A DNA stretch of 64,000 bases, from contig OW203763.1 in NCBI GenBank assembly GCA_934045905.1, forward strand, positions 48,832,121 through 48,896,120. The letters run 5' to 3'. Each line of letters opens with the position of its first letter. The first letter of the stretch is position 1. Below are positions 30,649-43,015 of the stretch, in pieces. Made by a program: the position numbers and the translations under genes. This DNA is from Leuctra nigra (taxonomy: Eukaryota > Arthropoda > Insecta > Plecoptera > Leuctridae). Below the pieces are notes generated by a model that was not told the origin of the DNA, did not search any database, and was given only the letters and a program-made list of their open reading frames with translations.

Positions 30649-32549
30649 GAAAAATAGCCGATGGAGTGACATTGGAAAGAATTATGGATGACATCCGCGA
30701 TGAAGCTGTGGACCAGATTACTACGAAGAGTTTTGTCACCAAGAACCATCTGCGAAACATCAGGAGAGACTTTAATCTCCACGTAGGCCGACAACACGCC
30801 GATGATGCAACGAGTGTTCACTTGTGGGTTGAGAGTATGAACAAGCTTGGCGTCGAAGAGAACCCTGTTGCTCTGTACAAGCCTCAGGGAGTGGAGGACC
30901 CCTCTGGGGTGTTAGAGAAGAAAGATTTCTTTTTGGTAATATTGACGTCATTTCAAAGAAAAATGTTAGAACAGTTTGGCAAAAAGAAAATATGTGTAGA
31001 TAGTACTCATGGTACAAACCAGTACGACTTTGAGTTGACGACACTTCTGACCGTGGACGAGTATGGATCTGGCTGTCCTGGGGCTTTTTGCCTAAGTAAT
31101 AGGAAGGATACGCTCTCATGGAACTTATTTTTTTAAACCGTCCGTGATAGAGTAGGAAATATTGAAACCGATGTATTCATGTCAGACGATGACCCTTCGT
31201 TCTACAATGCCTGGGAAATTGTGATGGGTCCATCAAAGCAGAGGCTTTTGTGCACTTGGCACGTCGATAAAAATTGGCGAAAAAGTATCAGAGAGAAAAT
31301 TACGGGTAGTAATGAAATGAAAGCTCTTATCTACAAGGCCGTACGTGTACTTTTGCAAGAAACTAATCCTAATCAGTTTGCAATCTCTCAAGAACAGTTA
31401 ATTCAAGAACTAACTGATGATGAATCGACCAAGGAGTTTGGTGAATACTTCCGAAAACACTATTCTACTCGATCAGAAATGTGGGCGTACTGCTTTCGTA
31501 TAGGTTCTGGGATTAATACAAACATGTATTTAGAGGCACTCCATAAAGTATTTAAACATTTTTACCTTCAAGGTAAGAAGAATAAGCGAATGGATACATG
31601 TATAACGGCTTTGATTAAGTTCAGCCGTGATAAGATTTTTGAGCGTCTGATAAAGGTTACAAAAAATAAGCCTTCGCAGCGTGTCAGCAGTATACATTTG
31701 AGTCATCGGCGTAGTGATCAAATAACTGATTCAATGATACAGTCATTTGAGGGACCGGTGTGGGAGGTTACATCGAGTAGTAACTCTGATATTCAGTACA
31801 CCGTACTGAAGAACTCTGAACCATCATGTGTAAACAACTGTCAATTTCTTTGTCCCACCTGTAACATCTGTGTCCACATGTACAGTTGTAACTGCATTGA
31901 TAATCTTATCAAATTCAATATTTGCAAGCATATTCATGCATGTGTACGCAGGTCATCAGATCCACTAGAAAACGATGTTCTCTTGATGGATAAACTAGAT
32001 GCTGATGTTGAAGATTCAACCACTGCTGATCTGCTCTCCGCTGTACAAGCGCACAATGCGATACTTCATCAAACTGCAGACACGAAGAAATTGATGATGG
32101 AAAAGTTAAATCTTCTGATGGGACAAGTCTCCTCCTTGGAGTTTACGGAAGAAGATTCGAATGTAGTCATTAAAAGACTTGACCAGTTAATTGACATTAC
32201 TAAAGACATCAAACGCAGAAGTTCATTGGACGATGTCGACTTAGATGATGGTGGAAATAAGGAGCCTGCAAATAAAAATGTGGAGCCCCAAACTCGCTTT
32301 TATTCTACGAAGAGGAAGCGTTCTGTGAAAGACAGTAGTGTTACATTTTGCAAACCTTCTTCAAAGCAGCACATCAACATTATTCAAGGACTTAATGACA
32401 AGAATCATGAAGTGTTAAATATTCATTCAAGTTTTGATCATCTCTACTAACAATATCTACGTGATGGTAAATTAGTTGATGATGATAATGTGATGGTAAA
32501 TTTGTATAAAAACCATGATTGAATCTCATTATTAGTTTTGGAAAACGGT

Positions 32550-33150
32550 CTTGTATTTAATTTTCATTTTGAGGTGCTATAATATCATCTTGTAATTAGG
32601 TAGACTATACGTAACTTATTAACTGATGTAATTCTTCTATGGACATGGCCATTTAAATCAGAAGACATTTGAGATAATTTTCTTGTATTTAATTTTAATT
32701 TTGATGTGCTATAATATTATCTTGTAATATTTACTATTTAGGTATACCTATGTAACTTAAACTGATGTAATTTTTCTATGGACATGGCAATTTAAATCAG
32801 AAGACATTTGAGATAATTTTCTTGTATTTAATTTTAATTTTGATGTGCTATAATATTATCTTGTAATATTTACTATTTAGGTATACCTATGTAACTTAAA
32901 CTGATGTTATTTTTCTATGGACATGGCAATTTAAATCAGAAGACATTTGAGATAATTTTCTTGAATTTAATTTAAATTTTGATGTACTATAATATCATCT
33001 TGTAATTAGGTATATAATCGTAAATTTTTATTTGGACATGGCCATTTAAGTCGGAAGATACTTCATGATTCTTGTGAACAAAGTGAAGTTGAATTGACCG
33101 TTATTGTGTGTTATAATCTTGAATTTAATTTTAATTTTGAGGTGCTATTA
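32550..33150 (+). repeat. ~139-bp tandem repeat in the MULE 3' region
   Basis: Units beginning CTTGTATTTAATTTT or close variants start at 32,550, 32,682, 32,821, 32,960 and 33,118. Each holds TATGGACATGGC and AGAAGACATTTGAG. Spacing is 132, 139, 139 and 158 bp. Confidence 0.85.
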
Positions 33151-33238
33151 TATGACCACTAATAAATGTTGTCTTAAACTTACCAATTTCATATTTTTCC
33201 CACATGTAAAAATTTATATTTAAAGGCTAACGTAGTAA

Positions 33239-33376
33239 GGGCCGGTATAACCAAAGTTAATCTGAGCCGGATTAACTAAATATTGGACTAAATTGGACTA
33301 AGCCAATCAGATACCTCAAAATGAGTGAAACAGTTGAATTTAATCCAGCACAATTTAACTTTGGTTATTACGAGCC
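33239..33376 (+). mobile_element. Harbinger-like MITE inside the MULE
   Basis: Imperfect inverted ends, GGGCCGGTATAACCAAAG and CTTTGGTTATTACGAGCC, enclose a ~138-bp partly palindromic segment. TAA occurs directly outside both ends (33,236-33,238 and 33,377-33,379), a 3-bp target duplication as in PIF/Harbinger elements. No coding content. Confidence 0.55.
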
Positions 33377-33420
33377 TAATTGTTATTAAAAAGCATTTGA
33401 AAAATCGCGCCAAATCATTC

Positions 33421-33498
33421 TGAGCATGCGCTACTCCAACCAATCAGAGAGAGGAATATTTGGAATCCTTCCTGTCTCGATTGCTTCGTGGACCATGC
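33421..33498 (+). repeat. MULE right terminal inverted repeat and 9-bp duplication
   Basis: The inverted repeat is 33,421-33,489; GGACCATGC at 33,490-33,498 matches 29,440-29,448. Confidence 0.88.
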
Positions 33499-33867
33499 CC
33501 ATGGTAGTGCTGATTATCGCATTTCAACCAAATATCATTTCACATGGCAATTAAACATCATAAGATAGAGTTTATAATTTAAAGCAATTTATTAATTATA
33601 AACAACAAGAATATCAAGCACTACTTTCATTAATTATAGAGGCTCCTGAACCTTAACAAACCAAATGCTGTAGAAAAATTATTACTTACCTATTTTAAAA
33701 TAAAAATCCTCAATATGGTCCACATTGTAGTAAACAGAGCTTAATTTACTCTCTCTTTCGCAATCCAGGTCTACAGCATTCGGGAACAATGGCACGGGAG
33801 TAAACAATGAGCAATTGTTGAAACTATCTCTGTTATTCCTGGCACATTTGGCATGACTGGAATTGGT
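33499..33867. other. No recognisable gene
   Basis: AT-rich sequence leading into a minisatellite. Confidence 0.5.
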
Positions 33868-34680
33868 TTGGCATGGCATGGCATTGCATACTGAGCATGG
33901 TATGGCTTGGCATAGCATACTAAGCTTGGCTTGGCATAGCATACTAAGCTTGGCTTGGCATAGCATACTAAGCTTGGCATGGCTTGGCATACTAAGCTTG
34001 GCATGGAATGGCATACTAAGCTTGGCATGGAATGGCATGGCACACTAAGCTTGGCATGGCATGGCTTGGCACACTAAGCTTGGCATGGCATGGCTTGGCA
34101 CACTAAGCTTGGCATGGCATGCATGGCACACTAAGCTTGGCATGGCACACTAAGCTTGGCATGGCTTGGCATACTAAGCATGGCATGGCATGGCACACTA
34201 AGCTTGGCATGGCATGGCACACTAAGCTTGGCATGGCATGGCACACTAAGCTTGGCATGGCATGGCACACTAAGCTTGGCATGGCATGGCACACTAAGCT
34301 TGGCATGGCATGGCACACTAAGCTTGGCATGGCATGGCATGGCACACTAAGCTTGGCATGGCATGGCACACTAAGCTTGGCATGGCATGGCACACTAAGC
34401 TTGGCATGGCTTGGCATACTAAGCATGGCATGGCATGGCACACTAAGCTTGGCATGGCATGGCACACTTAGCTTGGCATGGCATGGCACACTAAGCTTGG
34501 CATGACATGGCACACTAAGCTTGGCATGGCATGGCACACTAAGCTTGGCATGGCATGGCACACTAAGCTTGGCATGGCATGGCACACTAAGCTTGGCATG
34601 GCTTGGCACACTAAGCTTGGCATGGCATGGCACACTAAGCTTGGCATGGCTTGGCACACTAAGCTTGGCATGGCTTGGAC
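33868..34680 (+). repeat. ~24-bp minisatellite with a HindIII site in most units
   Basis: Units of about 24 bp (ACACTAAGCTTGGCATGGC plus one or more ATGGC steps), with length variants at the left where the phrase is CATACTAAGCTTGG. Frames in several phases stay open over hundreds of bases on both strands because stops are rare in the unit. These frames are artefacts. Confidence 0.92.
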
Positions 34681-34829
34681 ACGCCTCCAATGCTCGCGAG
34701 CGGTGTCTTTGATCATTCACATCACGACATACGCGAAGTCAGGGGTGAACAAACAGACGCGTCAGTAGTCACTTCGCAGACATGTACGGGGATTTCCCCT
34801 TTCGGTACCTAACATAGGACTCTCATGAT
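34681..34829. other. Unassigned flank of the minisatellite
   Basis: No feature recognised. Confidence 0.4.
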
Positions 34830-35100
34830 GTTATTGGAAAACGCTCTGTGTAACGCATTGATTAGCGAGTACCGTCACGCGCAACATCGCCAATCGAGCA
34901 CGATCCATTCAATCAAGATAACTAACAATAGTGTCCTAACTAGCAAAATGTCCGTAAAATATCAATAACGTTCGGACTTTTAGATAATGTTGGTCCCAAT
35001 GACCATGCAAAGTTTTAAGCTGATCGTTTAACGGTTCTAGTTTAAATTTAAAAAAACACAGGATATATGGTTTAAAATTTTAACCAATGAGAGGATTGGG
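34830..35100 (-). repeat. GAGCG-type repeat family fragment
   Basis: GAAAACGCTCTGTGTAACGC at 34,840 matches 673-692. A body with ATGTCCGTAAAAT and CAATGACCATGCAAAGTTTTAAG matches the 61-63 kb copies in inverted orientation. The GAGCGAGCG head is missing. Confidence 0.7.
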
Positions 35101-36209
35101 CTTAAAGGAATGGACCGAGTTACATTGCCTATGACATAGAACAGTAGCCATCTATTACCTAAATCACAATACAAAATTAAAAAAATTAAAAAAAATCCCA
35201 GCACTTCAAATTAAATAAATAAGGAAGCGCTAACTGGCCGGGTAGGCCACCCGCACGACGCTTGCATGACATCACTGAGTGGGGTAGGTAGCGCGTGAGC
35301 CGGCTAATGCCGACGGTCCGCTACCTGCCATCTATCCTGATTCTCACTGATAGTGATATGACTCGCAGTTCGGCTAATGACACGTCTAAGAACATACAGG
35401 GTTTTACAGTATTTCCCAAATTACAAAATATGGAAGGAAATCCATGCTTCAAACAAACAATAAGTTTTTAACTTTCTAAGGCAAGAGGTCAGTTGAAATC
35501 AGTCTGAGTGCAGCCCGCCCACGTAGCGTTTACTTCGCCGTATTGATTTTTAGTTGACACATATTGAGTTTATTTAGTGAATATGGAAGGATCTATACCA
35601 TATAATTTTGAGCCACGATATACAATAGAAGAAATTGAGCTTGTGCAAAAGTCCGCTTGGGAAATAAGGCCATACTGTTTGTATTTGAGTGTCAAATGAT
35701 AAGATTGACACTGCGGGAACTGAGATTGACACTTAAGTTTTTTTGGAACACTTGAAATCGCAGCATTCTTTCACCATTGTTGAAAATAGCTAACATAGCA
35801 TATTGATAATCATTAATAAATATTATACCTAATAAACGCTCTCACTCTCTCTAATATAATTGTTTCTCTAGAATGCAGTACATATGTAGGATGCATATCT
35901 ATGAAATAAAACGAGAATAGTGATGAATGATGATAATACAAAGATTATACGCGACTACGCAAAAAATATTCACATGTTATATTTCCGAGTGCCAAGGCTA
36001 CTGAGAACCGAGTGAGTTGAGATAAGATGACAATGACAGCCGCTTCCCTTGCGCTGGTCAGCTGGTATACCTGTTACCTGCCCCACTCAGTGACGTAGGT
36101 AGCCTCGGTCTGACTCGGCGCGACAACAATAGAGTTCTGTGAATATTTCCTGAATTCGGCGGATGTGATCGTGCGTTATGGTGTTTTACATTTCAAAAAC
36201 AGACAAGGA
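35101..36209. other. No recognisable gene; two GC-richer islands
   Basis: GC-richer islands at 35,230-35,400 and 36,000-36,130 share CACTGAGTGGGG (left) and its complement CCCCACTCAGTG (right), so they may be ends of an inverted-repeat element. I found no matching target duplication and make no firm call. Confidence 0.4.
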
Positions 36210-36452
36210 TGCTAGAAAAAAATACTTCTCAAATTGATCGAACCAACCAATCAAAAGATATTTTTTTATAAATGTGACCCAATCACAGGATCCCTTTCAA
36301 AAACGATCCCAGAGACCGCTGATTACGTTAGTATGTGTAAAAAATTTCAGATCGATTGGTTGTGCGGTTTGACCTGGGCAGATCAGAAAAAAAAACACAC
36401 AGGGAAAGTGCCATAAGTGTTCCGTGGTAACGATCAATACGCTTGCTCAATT
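36210..36452 (-). repeat. GAGCG-type repeat family fragment
   Basis: The minus strand runs from a mutated head (GAGCAAGCGTATTGATCG) through CACTTTCCCTGTG and CAACCAATCGATCTGAAATT. It aligns with 1380-1574 and 61,264-61,500. Confidence 0.72.
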
Positions 36453-36559
36453 ACATTATTATTTAGAAAACAGCATAGTTATTTTTTTCACTAAGTACTG
36501 CTTAAACTAAGAAAAGGTTTTTCGCTAATTATCTGTGAATATAGACAAGTGCAGTCGTT

Positions 36560-39500
36560 GTGTTTGGACACCCATGTCCCCATGCTGTTGCAAGCCGGAA
36601 TCCTATAGGCCTCCACCATGCCTCCATACCTCCACCATGCTCAACCATAGCGTGGCGTCTTTGTGTTTGGACACCCATGTCCCCATGCTGTTGCAAGCCG
36701 GAAGCCTATAGGCCTCCACCATGCCTCCATACCTCCACCATGCTCAACCATAGCGTGGCGTCTTTGTGTTTGGACACCCATGTCCCCATGCTGTTGCAAG
36801 CCGGAAGCCTAGGCCTCCACCATGCCTCCATACCTCCACCATGCTCAACCATAGCGTGGCGTCTTTGTGTTTGGACACCCATGTCCCCATGCTGTTGCAA
36901 GCCGGAAGCCTAGGCCTCCACCATGCCTCCATACCTCCACCATGCTCAACCATAGCGTGGCGTCTTTGTGTTTGGACACCCATGTCCCCATGCTGTTGCA
37001 AGCCGGAAGCCTAGGCCTCCACCATGCCTCCATACCTCCACCATGCTCAACCATAGCGTGGCGTCTTTGTGTTTGGACACCCATGTCCCCATGCTGTTGC
37101 AAGCCGGAAGCCTAGGCCTCCACCATGCCTCCATACCTCCACCATGCTCAACCATAGCGTGGCGTCTTTGTGTTTGGACACCCATGTCCCCATGCTGTTG
37201 CAAGCCGGAAGCCTAGGCCTCCACCATGCCTCCATACCTCCACCATGCTCAACCATAGCGTGGCGTCTTTGTGTTTGGACACCCATGTCCCCATGCTGTT
37301 GCAAGCCGGAAGCCTAGGCCTCCACCATGCCTCCATACCTCCACCATGCTCAACCATAGCGTGGCGTCTTTGTGTTTGGACACCCATGTCCCCATGCTGT
37401 TGCAAGCCGGAAGCCTATAGGCCTCCACCATGCCTCCATACCTCCACCATGCTCAACCATAGCGTGGCGTCTTTGTGTTTGGACACCCATGTCCCCATGC
37501 TGTTGCAAGCCGGAAGCCTAGGCCTCCACCATGCCTCCATACCTCCACCATGCTCAACCATAGCGTGGCGTCTTTGTGTTTGGACACCCATGTCCCCATG
37601 CTGTTGCAAGCCGGAAGCCTAGGCCTCCACCATGCCTCCATACCTCCACCATGCTCAACCATAGCGTGGCGTCTTTGTGTTTGGACACCCATGTCCCCAT
37701 GCTGTTGCAAGCCGGAAGCCTAGGCCTCCACCATGCCTCCATACCTCCACCATGCTCAACCATAGCGTGGCGTCTTTGTGTTTGGACACCCATGTCCCCA
37801 TGCTGTTGCAAGCCGGAAGCCTAGGCCTCCACCATGCCTCCATACCTCCACCATGCTCAACCATAGCGTGGCGTCTTTGTGTTTGGACACCCATGTCCCC
37901 ATGCTGTTGCAAGCCGGAAGCCTATAGGCCTCCACCATGCCTCCATACCTCCACCATGCTCAACCATAGCGTGGCGTCTTTGTGTTTGGACACCCATGTC
38001 CCCATGCTGTTGCAAGCCGGAAGCCTAGGCCTCCACCATGCCTCCATACCTCCACCATGCTCAACCATAGCGTGGCGTCTTTGTGTTTGGACACCCATGT
38101 CCCCATGCTGTTGCAAGCCGGAAGCCTAGGCCTCCACCATGCCTCCATACCTCCACCATGCTCAACCATAGCGTGGCGTCTTTGTGTTTGGACACCCATG
38201 TCCCCATGCTGTTGCAAGCCGGAAGCCTAGGCCTCCACCATGCCTCCATACCTCCACCATGCTCAACAATAGCGTGGCGTCTTTGTGTTTGGACACCCAT
38301 GTCCCCATGCTGTTGCAAGCCGGAAGCCTATAGGCCTCCACCATGCCTCCATACCTCCACCATGCTCAACCATAGCGTGGCGTCTTTGTGTTTGGACACC
38401 CATGTCCCCATGCTGTTGCAAGCCGGAAGCCTATAGGCCTCCACCATGCCTCCATACCTCCACCATGCTCAACCATAGCGTGGCGTCTTTGTGTTTGGAC
38501 ACCCATGTCCCCATGCTGTTGCAAGCCGGAAGCCTATAGGCCTCCACCATGCCTCCATACCTCCACCATGCTCAACCATAGCGTGGCGTCTTTGTGTTTG
38601 GACACCCATGTCCCCATGCTGTTGCAAGCCGGAAGCCTATAGGCCTCCACCATGCCTCCATACCTCCACCATGCTCAACCATAGCGTGGCGTCTTTGTGT
38701 TTGGACACCCATGTCCCCATGCTGTTGCAAGCCGGAAGCCTAGGCCTCCACCATGCCTCCATACCTCCACCATGCTCAACCATAGCGTGGCGTCTTTGTG
38801 TTTGGACACCCATGTCCCCATGCTGTTGCAAGCCGGAAGCCTAGGCCTCCACCATGCCTCCATACCTCCACCATGCTCAACCATAGCGTGGCGTCTTTGT
38901 GTTTGGACACCCATGTCCCCATGCTGTTGCAAGCCGGAAGCCTAGGCCTCCACCATGCCTCCATACCTCCACCATGCTCAACCATAGCGTGGCGTCTTTG
39001 TGTTTGGACACCCATGTCCCCATGCTGTTGCAAGCCGGAAGCCTATAGGCCTCCACCATGCCTCCATACCTCCACCATGCTCAACCATAGCGTGGCGTCT
39101 TTGTGTTTGGACACCCATGTCCCCATGCTGTTGCAAGCCGGAAGCCTATAGGCCTCCACCATGCCTCCATACCTCCACCATGCTCAACCATAGCGTGGCG
39201 TCTTTGTGTTTGGACACCCATGTCCCCATGCTGTTGCAAGCCGGAAGCCTAGGCCTCCACCATGCCTCCATACCTCCACCATGCTCAACCATAGCGTGGC
39301 GTCTTTGTGTTTGGACACCCATGTCCCCATGCTGTTGCAAGCCGGAAGCCTATAGGCCTCCACCATGCCTCCATACCTCCACCATGCTCAACCATAGCGT
39401 GGCGTCTTTGTGTTTGGACACCCATGTCCCCATGCTGTTGCAAGCCGGAAGCCTATAGGCCTCCACCATGCCTCCATACCTCCACCATGCTCAACCATAG

Positions 39501-41659
39501 CGTGGCGTCTTTGTGTTTGGACACCCATGTCCCCATGCTGTTGCAAGCCGGAAGCCTAGGCCTCCACCATGCCTCCATACCTCCACCATGCTCAACCATA
39601 GCGTGGCGTCTTTGTGTTTGGACACCCATGTCCCCATGCTGTTGCAAGCCGGAAGCCTATAGGCCTCCACCATGCCTCCATACCTCCACCATGCTCAACC
39701 ATAGCGTGGCGTCTTTGTGTTTGGACACCCATGTCCCCATGCTGTTGCAAGCCGGAAGCCTATAGGCCTCCACCATGCCTCCATACCTCCACCATGCTCA
39801 ACCATAGCGTGGCGTCTTTGTGTTTGGACACCCATGTCCCCATGCTGTTGCAAGCCGGAAGCCTATAGGCCTCCACCATGCCTCCATACCTCCACCATGC
39901 TCAACCATAGCGTGGCGTCTTTGTGTTTGGACACCCATGTCCCCATGCTGTTGCAAGCCGGAAGCCTAGGCCTCCACCATGCCTCCATACCTCCACCATG
40001 CTCAACCATAGCGTGGCGTCTTTGTGTTTGGACACCCATGTCCCCATGCTGTTGCAAGCCGGAAGCCTATAGGCCTCCACCATGCCTCCATACCTCCACC
40101 ATGCTCAACCATAGCGTGGCGTCTTTGTGTTTGGACACCCATGTCCCCATGCTGTTGCAAGCCGGAAGCCTATAGGCCTCCACCATGCCTCCATACCTCC
40201 ACCATGCTCAACCATAGCGTGGCGTCTTTGTGTTTGGACACCCATGTCCCCATGCTGTTGCAAGCCGGAAGCCTATAGGCCTCCACCATGCCTCAATACC
40301 TCCACCATGCTCAACCATAGCGTGGCGTCTTTGTGTTTGGACACCCATGTCCCCATGCTGTTGCAAGCCGGAAGCCTATAGGCCTCCACCATGCCTCCAT
40401 ACCTCCACCATGCTCAACCATAGCGTGGCGTCTTTGTGTTTGGACACCCATGTCCCCATGCTGTTGCAAGCCGGAAGCCTATAGGTCTCCACCATGCCTC
40501 CATACCTCCACCATGCTCAACCATAGCGTGGCGTCTTTGTGTTTGGACACCCATGTCCCCATGCTGTTGCAAGCCGGAAGCCTATAGGCCTCCACCATGC
40601 CTCCATACCTCCACCATGCTCAACCATAGCGTGGCGTCTTTGTGTTTGGACACCCATGTCCCCATGCTGTTGCAAGCCGGAAGCCTAGGCCTCCACCATG
40701 CCTCCATACCTCCACCATGCTCAACCATAGCGTGGCGTCTTTGTGTTTGGACACCCATGTCCCCATGCTGTTGCAAGCCGGAAGCCTAGGCCTCCACCAT
40801 GCCTCCATACCTCCACCATGCTCAACCATAGCGTGGCGTCTTTGTGTTTGGACACCCATGTCCCCATGCTGTTGCAAGCCGGAAGCCTAGGCCTCCACCA
40901 TGCCTCCATACCTCCACCATGCTCAACCATAGCGTGGCGTCTTTGTGTTTGGACACCCATGTCCCCATGCTGTTGCAAGCCGGAAGCCTAGGCCTCCACC
41001 ATGCCTCCATACCTCCACCATGCTCAACCATAGCGTGGCGTCTTTGTGTTTGGACACCCATGTCCCCATGCTGTTGCAAGCCGGAAGCCTATAGGCCTCC
41101 ACCATGCCTCCATACCTCCACCATGCTCAACCATAGCGTGGCGTCTTTGTGTTTGGACACCCATGTCCCCATGCTGTTGCAAGCCGGAAGCCTATAGGCC
41201 TCCACCATGCCTCCATACCTCCACCATGCTCAACCATAGCGTGGCGTCTTTGTGTTTGGACACCCATGTCCCCATGCTGTTGCAAGCCGGAAGCCTAGGC
41301 CTCCACCATGCCTCCATACCTCCACCATGCTCAACCATAGCGTGGCGTCTTTGTGTTTGGACACCCATGTCCCCATGCTGTTGCAAGCCGGAAGCCTAGG
41401 CCTCCACCATGCCTCCATACCTCCACCATGCTCAACCATAGCGTGGCGTCTTTGTGTTTGGACACCCATGTCCCCATGCTGTTGCAAGCCGGAAGCCTAT
41501 AGGCCTCCACCATGCCTCCATACCTCCACCATGCTCAACCATAGCGTGGCGTCTTTGTGTTTGGACACCCATGTCCCCATGCTGTTGCAAGCCGGAAGCC
41601 TATAGGCCTCCACCATGCCTCCATACCTCCACCATGCTCAACCATAGCGTGGCGTCTTC
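36560..41659 (+). repeat. Satellite array of 50 units, 101 or 103 bp
   Basis: Counting units from each GTGTTTGGACACCC gives exactly 50 from 36,560 to 41,659: 25 are 101 bp and 25 are 103 bp. The lengths differ only by TA in the palindromic centre (GCCTAGGC versus GCCTATAGGC). I see only about four substitutions in 5.1 kb (near 36,600, 38,269, 40,293 and 40,485). Each unit has two CCTCCACCATGC blocks. Long frames on both strands shift with unit length and are not genes. Very low divergence implies recent amplification or strong homogenisation, or possibly assembly collapse. Confidence 0.97.
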
Positions 41660-42539
41660 AAAGGTTTTCATTAAGAATGCATTGTTTTAAGCCCACCTGG
41701 GTAGATATGTGGGTGGGCCGAATTTTACAAGAGTGAATCAAGAATACTATTATGTACGAATACGCGGTCGAGGACGGGAACTGGAGCCAACAAAGGTTGC
41801 AACTTGTCAATCTTTTAATCGTACACAAACCAAAATAAACAGTCAATGATACTTCAAATTTTCACAATTTTCCTCAATTACTAAAATAAAATATTTATGT
41901 ATAATCATTGATTGTTGAAAGTTAATAGACATCATGAAAACTTGTTAAAAGGAAAAAAGTAAGAACCAAAATTTTGATTATTCTAAAAGAGGTAAACAGA
42001 AAATAAAGAACATTTGCATTTTTCTAGTTTGTAGCTACCTTGATGTAAAGATTCTCTTGATATTTGAATGAAGAATGTGTAAACCCCGAGAGTGTATGTT
42101 TGATTCAGTTGAAACCGTTTCAATTTGTATTCGCGTTTCATAGTACCATATACCATGTTAGAATGTCTAACTTATTCGAACTGAATTTGGATAAAACCAT
42201 CATCATTCTTAGTTCTTGTTGGCATACATGATTCACACCATTTCCATGATTAGCTTTCCATCAAACAAGTTTTTACGTATTGCAAAAGCTGTTTGCCAAA
42301 GGGACTAAAATCCTTGAAAAAACTTGTGCTTGGTTTTCGTGTTTTCTCTGACGATAAAGTTCTGTGGGAGACGTTGTTAGCTAATGAGAAGGATATAGGC
42401 TGAGTGTATGACAGGTCTGCAAGCTCACTAACAAAGAGCAATGTTTATAAGACACATGTTTGTTATAGAATACATGGGGATGGCTGGAACTAAAGTTAGT
42501 TGTGAACAGAGAAGAGAAAGGGAAGAGGTTGAAGGAGGG
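41660..42539. other. No recognisable gene
   Basis: AT-rich sequence right of the satellite. Short frames lack domains. Confidence 0.5.
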
Positions 42540-42582
42540 AAACACATACAAGTGTTGTAAAATAGAAAACTTGATCCGGAGC
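42540..42582 (+). repeat. 43-bp direct duplication, first copy
   Basis: The segment from AACACATACAAGTG to GATCCGGAGCT recurs at 42,908-42,951, about 370 bp away. Confidence 0.8.
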
Positions 42583-42597
42583 TTTTTGTCAGTGTAA

Positions 42598-42617
42598 CCC
42601 CCCCCCCCCCCCCCCCT
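42598..42617 (+). repeat. Poly-C homopolymer, 20 C
   Basis: An uninterrupted C run shortly after the first 43-bp duplicate. Confidence 0.9.
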
Positions 42618-42907
42618 ACCATCTCTCCTTCTGTGTAATGTGCTACCCTTTCCTGCAAATAAAATACATCCAGAAATGTTTTACTCCCACTATAACCCCT
42701 TTACTCCCACTTCTCCCAAACAGTTTATGTTCGACCGAGTCTTAGTTTGCTTCAACCGAAATAATAGAGTAAACATTCAAAGTAAATATCAGTTAGTATT
42801 ATATTCATATATATATGCCACTTATATATGCCAATGTGTTATTAATAAATAAATGTATTAATTCATAAATTTGATTTATATGCAGGGAATTTTTTAACGA
42901 GAAATCA

Positions 42908-42951
42908 AACACATACAAGTGTTGTAAAATAGAAAACTTGATCCGGAGCTC
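42908..42951 (+). repeat. 43-bp direct duplication, second copy
   Basis: Matches 42,540-42,582. A TATTA-rich tract follows at 42,958-43,015. Confidence 0.8.
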
Positions 42952-43015
42952 AAGTTATATTATACCATTATATTATATTATATTATATTATAGTTATAGT
43001 ATAGAGTTATATTTA

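Larger units (their letters stand above)
29689..32450 (+). pseudogene. MULE transposase, three exons, one nonsense codon
   Basis: Transposase that would bind the inverted ends and cut and join DNA. Exon 1 is 29,689-30,061, exon 2 is 30,188-30,505 and exon 3 is 30,649-32,450; both introns keep the frame and would give ~830 codons. Exon 1 has three C2H2 fingers (CYLCDK, CHLCES, CSECCF). Exon 2 has a cysteine/histidine domain with KKYYYNCHRSG and HCNHSRS, like FLYWCH/GCM1 zinc domains. Exon 3 carries the catalytic core: CVDSTHGTN (first Asp), FMSDDDPSFYNAW (second Asp), LCTWHVDKNW, a YLEALHKVFKHF helix as the likely glutamate region, and a SWIM finger (YSCNC then ICKHIH). A TAA at 31,134-31,136 falls in the same frame between SWNLFF and TVRDRVG. 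A domesticated gene is unlikely given the stop and the flanking transposon ends. Confidence 0.88.
29449..33489 (+). mobile_element. Mutator-like DNA transposon (MULE), 4041 bp
   Basis: It is bounded by ~69-bp terminal inverted repeats (29,449-29,517 and 33,421-33,489, about four mismatches) and a 9-bp target duplication. It encodes a three-exon transposase with zinc fingers, a FLYWCH/GCM-like zinc domain, a MULE catalytic core and a SWIM zinc finger. The 3' region holds a ~139-bp tandem repeat (32,550-33,150) and a small Harbinger-like element. The termini, the duplication and the gene agree, so this is a complete element structurally; the transposase carries one in-frame stop. Confidence 0.9.

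Noticed and set aside
33868..34680. Long frames of up to 205 codons with a repeated CHAKLSVP-type peptide
   Set aside because: A product of the 24-bp minisatellite, whose length is a multiple of three; several phases are open on both strands.
35240..36130. Inverted-repeat DNA element bounded by CACTGAGTGGGG and its complement
   Set aside because: The matching segment is short and no target duplication was found next to either end.
36560..41659. Dozens of overlapping frames of 60-150 codons on both strands, resembling a Cys/His/Pro-rich repeat protein
   Set aside because: They are produced by the satellite unit. The frame changes with each 101- or 103-bp unit, there is no upstream start region, and both strands are equally open.
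36560..41659. CRISPR array
   Set aside because: There are no unique spacers; the whole unit is repeated, and the setting is eukaryotic.
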